Source: Leptoclinus maculatus
Taxonomy: Eukaryota; Chordata; Actinopteri; Perciformes; Stichaeidae
Assembly (NCBI GenBank): GCA_032191485.1
Contig: JAVDOI010000016.1
Location: 6,978,270 to 7,042,269, forward strand
DNA: 64,000 nt
Direction: 5' to 3'
The translations under genes and the position numbers were made by a program. Numbering within the stretch: position 1 is the first letter of the stretch; every line of letters begins with the position of its first letter. Shown here one piece after another: positions 28,001 to 37,600 of the stretch. The notes under the pieces were generated by a model that had not been told where the DNA came from, ran no database searches, and saw only the letters and a list, made by a program, of their open reading frames with translations.

Positions 28001-31000
28001 ATTACAGTGAGTTTAAACACATTAACCTTATGGGACCCACGGAACGAGTCATTAAACCGAGAAAAGTCACACAAGACTCGGCGGAACAAAGACATGCCTC
28101 TAAGCCTGCTTTGAAAATGTTAAAAAACCAATTGACCCACAATTTAGCCATCAACGGCTACTGTGCATGGCTGGGGACTATCTGCATTACAGGTTAATTA
28201 ACCAATCACACAGAGAGATAAGCATTTGCATAACTAAATGCACCATGTCTGCAAGGTCCAACGCTGGAGTCTGAATCAATTTGGAGTACAGACTTAGTTA
28301 AGTGGCTGTGATGTTAGGCCTAATTGCCTGCTTTGAAAAATAGATACGAGAGAAAAACTCTGCCAAACTGTTGATCGCTTGTCTCTTCAGTTCTCTTTTG
28401 CTAACAACAATGACTCTGTGCCATGGGACATTATAAATACTGCGAGGTAAATTGAATCTGGAATTGATTTCATCATTGTCAAACTAGAGGCGATTCATTC
28501 CCAAACCAAAGGGATTCAAATATCCAGCACTGCAAATTAACTGAGTGAACAACGAATAAATGTTCACAGTTTTATGGGTTTCAATCACTTGCACATGGAT
28601 CCAATTTAATCAAATGCTCACGAATTTAGTTGAGGATGTAAAACAGAGTCTAAAAATAGCCCCGAAATGGCACCGCTTGATGACAAAAAGCCTCTCAGCA
28701 CCCAAGCTGTCATTAGGAGCTCTGTCTTAAATGTTGTCAACGTTTTTGTGCTGTCTGCTCATTAACAAAAGCTGACCCATTGAAATGGGTCACTAGAGAT
28801 CTACCTCAGGGACCAACAGACTAGTGAGGCAGATGACTGTTTGGTTGATTTGTCCCTAAGTAGATACATCAAGAGTACATCACTGGAGACTGTGTGTTCC
28901 CGTGTCTTCAACATTATTGATAGCTGTGCATCTGTGGCTAAAGTCAATAGGGAGCAATTACTTTACACGCAAAATGCTTTGAGGGACGGCATAGGACTTG
29001 CTCATCAGATGTGTGACTTAAAGGAATACTTCACCCACAAAATGACCATTTGTATATCAAGTGATACCTTGAATCCTTGAAGAAGACTTTGGTAATCTTG
29101 CACGCCTCAACAAAGAATCCAAAACAATTGAAATGGGGTCCACATATGACAACAGCAAAAGTTATATCGTAACATCCGTTTACAAACTCCCACACAACTC
29201 GTGCAGTATAATCCAAGTCTCATTTGTCCAGTCGCACACGCACAACTTCCCAAACACACGCACAACTTCCCTAAAACCGAACAATTTAAAACACTTCGGA
29301 CTTGCACGGACGAGAAACTACCTTGCGCAAGCGGGAGACTGTTTATGCAGCATTACAAGCGTTTTAAATAGTAAAGTTTTAGCGTGAAGAAAATGCATGA
29401 AGTAGTGAGTAGTGCATAAATGAGAATTGGATTATACTGCAAGTTGTAAAGTAAAGACTTTTCTCAGTTCTTTGATTCACAGAAAAACTGTTTTCTTCAT
29501 AAATTCAAGGAAACAAGCCGTGAGGAAATGATATTCAAATGGTCATTTTGTGGTTGAAGAATTCCTTTAAACTACGAACAGCTGACAAATGAAGAAGCAT
29601 TAAAAGCAAAGTCGAAGAGTTTATGGTGCAGCCCTGCTTTTATGTAAATACTGGGAGCAAACAAACACAAAATGGCTTCCAGAATTATTTGAGCCTTCTA
29701 GGTAAATACAATTTTCCATGCGTATCATCGCTCACTTGCATACATGAAATTAAGTAAGGACCCTGGAAGGCCAAAAGCAGTGCATTTATTCATGTTTATG
29801 TTTTATTGATGTGAGCAAAGAGAGCTTTGCCCCAGGAAAGTCAACCAATCATTTTTCAGATTGGCTCTCCTCCTCCGAGGAGTTGGGTTTAGTCATCCTT
29901 TTATCCTAACGTTCTATTCTTGTCGCTTTCTTTCCCTTCTTTGCTTCCTTTTTTTCTGTCTTTCTTTCTGTCCTTCTTTCAATCTTTCTGTCTTAGGTTT
30001 TTTTTCTTTCTTTTAAAAACAAGCTCTCCAGGTTCTTTCTTTTGCTGTGTATGTTTTCTTTTGTTTTAGTTTTTTGTCTCCAGCTTCATTTCACCTGCAC
30101 ATAGAGTAGACAGAAAAAAAACCCATTAAAAAGGCAGTCAGGTGCTCGTTGGCCATGCAAAAGGTATTAACTCTTTCGCTCTCTAATTTTTAAAGTGCTT
30201 CAGTGAGACGTGAGAGGCATCTCAACACCATGTTGGTGGACAGAGGATTTCCGACACAGCTTGCTATTTTAGCCATGAATCATCTCTGTGTACTGTCCTG
30301 CAATATGGCTATCAATAAAAATGAAATAGACTGTTGCAGCACATCAGTACAGCTTTACTTTGCTCCAAATGGAACCTCAGTGAAGCATCATTAAGACAGC
30401 ACCCGTCAAAAAAACATTTCTGTTTAATTGGGTAGTCAAGGGAAAAAAGGGACTCATACTAAAAAAAAAAAAATTCACACCTCCAGATTGTTGTTTCTTT
30501 TCTTCTCAGGAGTAACACACAACGGGAAGTAGGAGAACTCTTTAGAAATGTAAGAAATGCAGCCACTTTCATGTAGATCTGGTAGTGCTTTTGAACCTAG
30601 CCGGAGGGGCCAACTGAAACATCTAAATTAATTTCCAAGGGACCCCCAAAGTTGATAACAGTGAGGGATGTAAGGCTCTTTGTAATAACACGGCTAAAGG
30701 CTCATGCTCAGAGAAGCATTGACACATATATCCATTTTATTTACCTTTGCTATCTAGGGAAAAGTTCACCACTGAAATGATACACATTTACATTCTCATG
30801 AATACACATAAGCTTTTGTGTATTGTACTACGGGGTAAACACATCCATACTCCTGTGAGCCATCTCACGGGAGTAACCCGTGTCTATTTACCTCTTCTGA
30901 GTCGAACCAAAACATCAAAATGCCTGACAACTCACTGAAATGTGTCAACCCTAATTAAATCATGTCTTAAATATGAGCTGGCTTTTACCCAAATATGCCA

Positions 31001-34000
31001 TCTTTCTCTGTCAGCTGTCTGGGGGTCAGTTTTTGTGGCCTTATCAGATTTGATAAAACAGAGTAAAGGTGTGTAATTAAAAAAATGTAATTAAAACATA
31101 TTCTGTCAGAGTGCAGACACTCTTATATTTACCTGGATTGTGTGTAGGTCCATGTGTGTATATTGTTTAAACTATTTTTATCATTTATAATAATTTATGA
31201 CAATAATAATATTATTTAACCAGAAAATCTAAAAATGTGTGCAACATGTGCAACATGTGCAACAATAGCAGCAGCGGCACACACAGTACATACAACATAC
31301 AAGTTACACAACTTGTAACATAGACCAAAGCAAGACCGATACATAAGCCAATATTAGCATACAACAGATGTATCAATATGGTGTATATGTTAAATCGATA
31401 AGTAACATGAAATTGTAGTACAGAAATGTCAAATTATGTTTGAGGTCATTTAGAATTACATAGTTTGTCCACCCGAAAGCACTGACAAGTACATTGTTTA
31501 CACTTCTAAATGATCCTGTTTACTGTGTATTGTGCATGCAAATTTTAAAGCTGCCATAATTCACATTTCTATATTATAATGTGGTCAAAAATATCAGTTA
31601 TAGCGATTTATTAAAATGAATCAAAGGGATCCGTATCAAGGTTGTTTATATTGTGTGTGTGTGTTTAGAAAATGTTACATACCATTGCTTTTTGTTTGTT
31701 TTAACAAGCAAATATCTGTAACTATATCAGTCGGGCTATAACACAGACGGGAAGGTAATCAAAAAAAATGAGATCAGATCAAAAAGGAAATAAAAAACTG
31801 ATTAAATGACAGCAGTCAATACAACACAATTGTTAAGACATAATCATAAAAACACAGATGATCACAATCGATCCTAAAAGTCATACAGACTTTAAAAATA
31901 AACACACAAAGGCTGTTTTTGAGTGCAAATGGAGTCTGTAATAGGCTAGGCTGGGGTGATGCTCAGCTTTTACATATTTTTTTATGTACCTGTGTCATTG
32001 AATAGATTACCCCAAAATTGACTCTATTTTGCCATTTCGCCATTATTACTTTAGAAGCGGAAGAATTAATCTGGAAGAGGAGGCACGGTGAACACCGTTG
32101 ATGGAGGAGTAAAGTCTACCAAATAACGCAGATCCATGGGGGCCCCCCCTAACACATCCTGGTCATTATCAGACACCAAAGCTGGCATATCGATGTGAGA
32201 GGAGCAGGCTTGGACTCCATTGTTCAACTTACTACACTGCATTGCACTGGCCTGTTGCAACACAAAAATAAAACCTGTTTCGTGTGTTGTTTAAGCTCAT
32301 TACATTCCCAACTCCATTAAGAGAAATCAAACAGAAACAGAGTGCAACAAAGAGCCGTTTGAGTAATTTGACAAACACTGTTTTTTTTAAGTCAAATAGC
32401 TAATTAACACCCTAGATCTTGCACACTGAGAACATGCTATCACTTTAATTGAAATTTCTTGTGATATGAGGGGGAAAGAACACAAGAAAGAACATCATTT
32501 TAGGGCCTTTGTTGAGACAAACTTAAAAAACTACTCGTGATGAAAGCAATTGGTGTATCAAAATTAGCTCAAAACTTAAATGTCACAACATATCCAACGA
32601 CAAAGACATAAATTGTAAATTCCTTTTGTGTCTCTTAAGATTAAAGATTAATATATTCATGCATCCATTAGAAATTATCTGATGCAAACACCTGCAGAGA
32701 AAAGAAATACAGTATTAGTTGCAAATTTGCATAAATTTCTTTAAGGCTCGACAGCGACGAGGGCAAAATCAAGACGCACTGCAAGCGGGTGGAGGGATAT
32801 AAACACAACATCTTGATTGTGGCTCAGTGACGATGCCTCCAAAGTTGAGCACTTAGCAGAAAAGACAGGCGTCTTTCAAGAGAAATGGTGCGGTCGAAGA
32901 GAGGCCTTACTCTGTCCTCATCTTATCTGTGGACCAAATTGATTGTTTGTACTTTTGTGGGCGAAAACATACTCTGGGGGATGCTGCTTTCATGAAGTGA
33001 ACACAAAATGTCCCTTGTGCATTAGTGTGCGGTCTGTATGTTTGCTTATCCTCCGGACTCCTGAGCTTCGGTTATATAGCCCTAATGCAAGTTTCTGCAA
33101 TCAATTCAGCCCATTATGGGGGAAAGGGATTCACTTCTAACATAGCTCTATTGTTTTGAGCATGTTATGTCTCTTTGCTGCTAACAACAACACACACTAA
33201 AGTATGCTGTTTTTGCCATTAGTGAGACACGAGTACAAAGTAAATTAAGTATGTTTAATGGACTAAGTATAGAAATATACACCGAACTCTGTTGTTCTTC
33301 CTTTTTGTGTTTTGATGTTGACGTTACGGCACAATACACTGTGGTTTATACAAAAGGTGGAAAAACAAGGAACACAGTATTCAAGGACAAATCTGATGGC
33401 AATTTTAGAAGTAATTTAAATGTTTTGACACATTTGACAAAGTTTTAGTCACAACCCGTGCAATTTAAAATTAATTTGATGCATTGTAAGCGCCGCGGAG
33501 AGACAAAAACACAACATTAGCATTTTACTCCTAAAGGTTTTTTTTTGTTCTGTGGCACTCTTGTTTGCTCGTATTTATCGTTCAGCAGATGAAGGTAAAG
33601 TAGCATGACTACACTTACTTACTTTTGTGTGTAATCCTGTTATTCGTTAGGCCATGGAATACAACAGAAATTGGAAATGTACCCGTGCGAAATATGTTAA
33701 TATAAAATCTTTGGAAAATGAACAGATTTTTGATCAATTTGAACACTAGTTAGCTTTTACTTTGAGCAACTTAACAACATGCAGGCATTTCCTTCAGTCT
33801 CTTATATTCCTTCACAGATTTGGCTCCTAACGGCCTGGCTTCTGTCAGTGGGGGTCTGAGCTGGAGCCAACGGCGGTAGTGGGTCCAAATTGAGGTTTTG
33901 GAAGAGAGAAGCACTCCACCTTAAAAGACCCCCTTCATTGCAAAAAGTGCAGTGAGACTGAGCTAATGAGCTAAATGTGTCCCACAATTCCTTGTTTTGT

Positions 34001-34613
34001 CTTCCCACCCTCCCATCACTGATTTGCATTTTTCACAATGTGTAGAGTTAGCGACTGCCTTCTCTTTAAGGTCAAATCAAAATCCAGATTTGAGTTTCTA
34101 TATATCCTAAAAGTATTGATCATATGCAGCTTATTTGTTTGACCAGCTACATTTAAAGGGAAACATAAATGCAGCCAGGATTCTGTTCAGTAGGAACGTC
34201 TTTTCCAGGCAACAAACTACTACGTTCTTGGGCTGAATTAAAGTCACAAGAAGGTGGTGAAGTTAGAGGGCATCAGTGATGCCAAACTGGTATTCATGTT
34301 CATGTTAATGAAGTTAATGTGACGTGCTTACTTTATTTAACCAATACCACCACCATTAAGTGTTATGAGTGCAAAAATATAACCATTCAAAAATGTTATC
34401 AGTGAACATTTTGCAGATACGTTCAGTATTAACATTTTCTAATATATATTTTGATTTTAACTCTAAGTCAATTTTTTTGTTTTAGTTTTGTTCAATGCAA
34501 AAATGATTACTCATTTCAGAGGATGTGTCCTAGGATACCAATTGAGTGAGTATGCCATTTTGTAAATGTGTAATTTTGTGTTTGGAAGTTTTCCATCATC
34601 GACATTGATTGCT

Positions 34614-34663
<50 letters not shown>

Positions 34664-37600
34664 TGCTTTAGGTTGGTTCTTTTCTAACCCACTAGATTGG
34701 AAAAAAAACATTTCTCTGAGCAATCCCTGTAAAATTGTAATATATTAGTAAATGCTGTGGCTTGAGGCAAAATACTGCTTCAAGGCCCTGCAAATCTAAA
34801 GGTTTAATGTTACCAAACTTAGTTCACCCCATATAAGAAGCAATAATACTGAAGAACAGGACAAAATCAGTCAGGTCCTTTAAGCATAAAAATGTATACC
34901 ATTAAGTGCTGTAGTTTGTGTGAACTCTATCTCTGTGATGATTAATAAAGAGGTCATCACCCCATTTGAATTTGAAATTTGTGATTTTCCCAATCAGAAA
35001 ATGCATAAATTTGTTTTCATAACCTAATCACAGCTAAAGTATGTGTCTACCACACTGCAACAGTTATTAAAGTAATTAATCACATGCAAACCTGCCGAAT
35101 ATGATTCTGCACCCGCTTTGTCACTTTGATTCAAATTGAAATAAGTGTGTGTATGTATGTGTGTGTGTGTGTGTGTGTGTTAAACAGAGAGAGAGAGAGG
35201 CTGAGACTGATAGGGAGGCAGATAGGAATCAAGCAACGACGGTGCGCTTGAACATACTGGTGGCAGGCCTTTATATTTGCTGTTTAAAATGCACTTTGTG
35301 AGCCAAAAGTGCAGTCTAAGTGCTGAGGAAGTGCTGAGAGCCTATGTTGATGTGATGCATTACGGCAATGATTCATGGAAAAAAGGGGAACACATGCATG
35401 TCATTTGAGGAGTAAAAAACTGTATTTATCACCGCATTATTTCCATTGAGAGGGGGGAAATTGTATCCTGTGTGCCAAAAAATAACACTGAAGCACAAAA
35501 AAACATGGAACATTTTGTATTTCTTTTAGCCATTTTTTTTTTTTATTTACCACCCAGACTCCTGAGAAATTATTTTTGCTGTTGTAACCAGCAGTCTATC
35601 TTTTACATAGCACGTAGGATTGCTGCCGTTTCTATCAGCATCTCACAATCACATCAGTGGAGAGTGCACCCCTAAAGGCTTGAGACGGGCTGGATTAATG
35701 AACAGACTTATGGTGCTGACACACACAAGCAGGTGGAGGATGAAAATGGCTAGTCGAAAAAAAATCTACCATCGTTTTTTTTTTTTTTTTCCCCCATTGG
35801 CTACCACTTTAAAATCCATATCTAGTACACTTGACTGACCATCAGTTGAATCAGATGCTGTATTAAAAATACTATACAAAACAAGCTTATCTGAAATTTA
35901 AAAATGTCTAAATGCTGAGGTGCTGCACAATGAAAACGATTTGCAATGACATCTCAAAATGTCCTCAAACGTAGTATGGATAATATCCCCTAAGCTAGCA
36001 ACCAGGGGGCCAGAGGAAGATGAAAAGTGCATGGATAAAGTTTTTCAAGGTCATATATCAGCCCACTTTGACGGAACATCATGTGCCTTTTTTTTCATTA
36101 AAAAGGGATTTTACTCCAAACTATAACTGCAAAACCAAGAAAATGTGGTTGCGTGTGTAGAATATGAAAGCGAAACGTGGAAAATTATCAGAAAAAACAA
36201 AACCACATTGAAATGTTTCCCTTTGTTGTATCTGAAGACCTCAGAGTCAGCTTTTTAATGCACTTTTCATCATCCTGTAAGACCCACAAACTGGTCAAAT
36301 GCCTTTGTAAATTGGGAACCCATTCCATTTGATTTTATGGATCAAGGAGTTTCTATGCAACCAGCTCTGGCATGTTAAATTGAATGGCTGTCTATCTAAT
36401 GAACCGGTTTTAAACACAAGTGTCCCCCAGGGCCGTGCCATTTCCTTTTTTTTTTATATTGTCTATTTATACCGTTGAGATTATGTGCAACAATAACCGC
36501 TTCGTTCTGATTAAGCATGCGGACAACGCGGCCCAGGAGGCCTGTCTGATTCCCAGAAAAAAGACGAAAAGATTTCACAGAGCTGACGGACTGGTTTGGC
36601 ACTCGCCACCTCAGACAAAACGTTACAAATAAACAACAAGATTGAAACCTAAGCCAAGAAGAACAGCTAGCATCATTAATGTCCAGCTCCTTCCAGAGCA
36701 AGTTTCTAGTAACAGACCACTGAAGATGATCAGACCCATATTCTCATTATAGGTGGACCTTATTTACACCAACGTTCAGTATCATTTCAGCAGCATGAAG
36801 CTCAAGGGACATGATGTCAATAAAGACGCTCAATAGCTGCCTTCAACTTCAACACAGTGTCCTAGTTTGGTCAGCTGTCTATGAGGAGCTTGCAAAAATG
36901 GTCAATCAGGAGCCTAAAATCATTTGGCTGCCAATAACTCACTGATCACCAGCTGGCTTGCACACTAAGACTTTTGCCTTCAGGGGGGTAGCAGGGGGGA
37001 CTTTGCATCCCTTGAGTGTAGGATGTGCTGCAAATGCTGCTTAGAAAGATAACCAACATCGTATCACAGCTTGAACACTCATGCGAGGCAAAAAGACTGA
37101 AATATTGATTAACCAAATAGTGCATCCCGAAGCCAAGTGTATTTATCTGTATTTTTTAATTGGTTCCATTTCCACTTTTGCTCGTATTTATGGCACACGT
37201 CATTACAAATCATGAATCTTTATATCTCCATCCCCATTCACATTCAAGGCAGATTTTAAAAGTGAGAAACATGCAGTCAATCAATACTACATGTAGTTAA
37301 GAAGCATTCATTTAAAAAGGGAATTTGTGCAGTATATGTTTTATCCCCATGGTCGAGTCCAATCAATGTTATCTCTCTTAAAGTCAGAGACCGTATAGAG
37401 CTACGACTCCAGGCTTTGATGTCTCAGACAATCACAGAAATCAAATAATAGTTGGTAGGGCTGATTCATGGACAGATTTGAGGTTTTATACAATGCAATT
37501 CTTTAACAAATCTGAACTGTGAAGACCCCCCCCCCCCCCCCCCCCTGGCACATTCACCATCACCTTCTACATCTTTCTCATTTCACTCCCTGTGGGATTT

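Noticed and set aside
33802..34029. 75-codon minus-strand frame in intron 1
   Set aside because: No conserved motif and no matching splice sites in phase with sorcs3.
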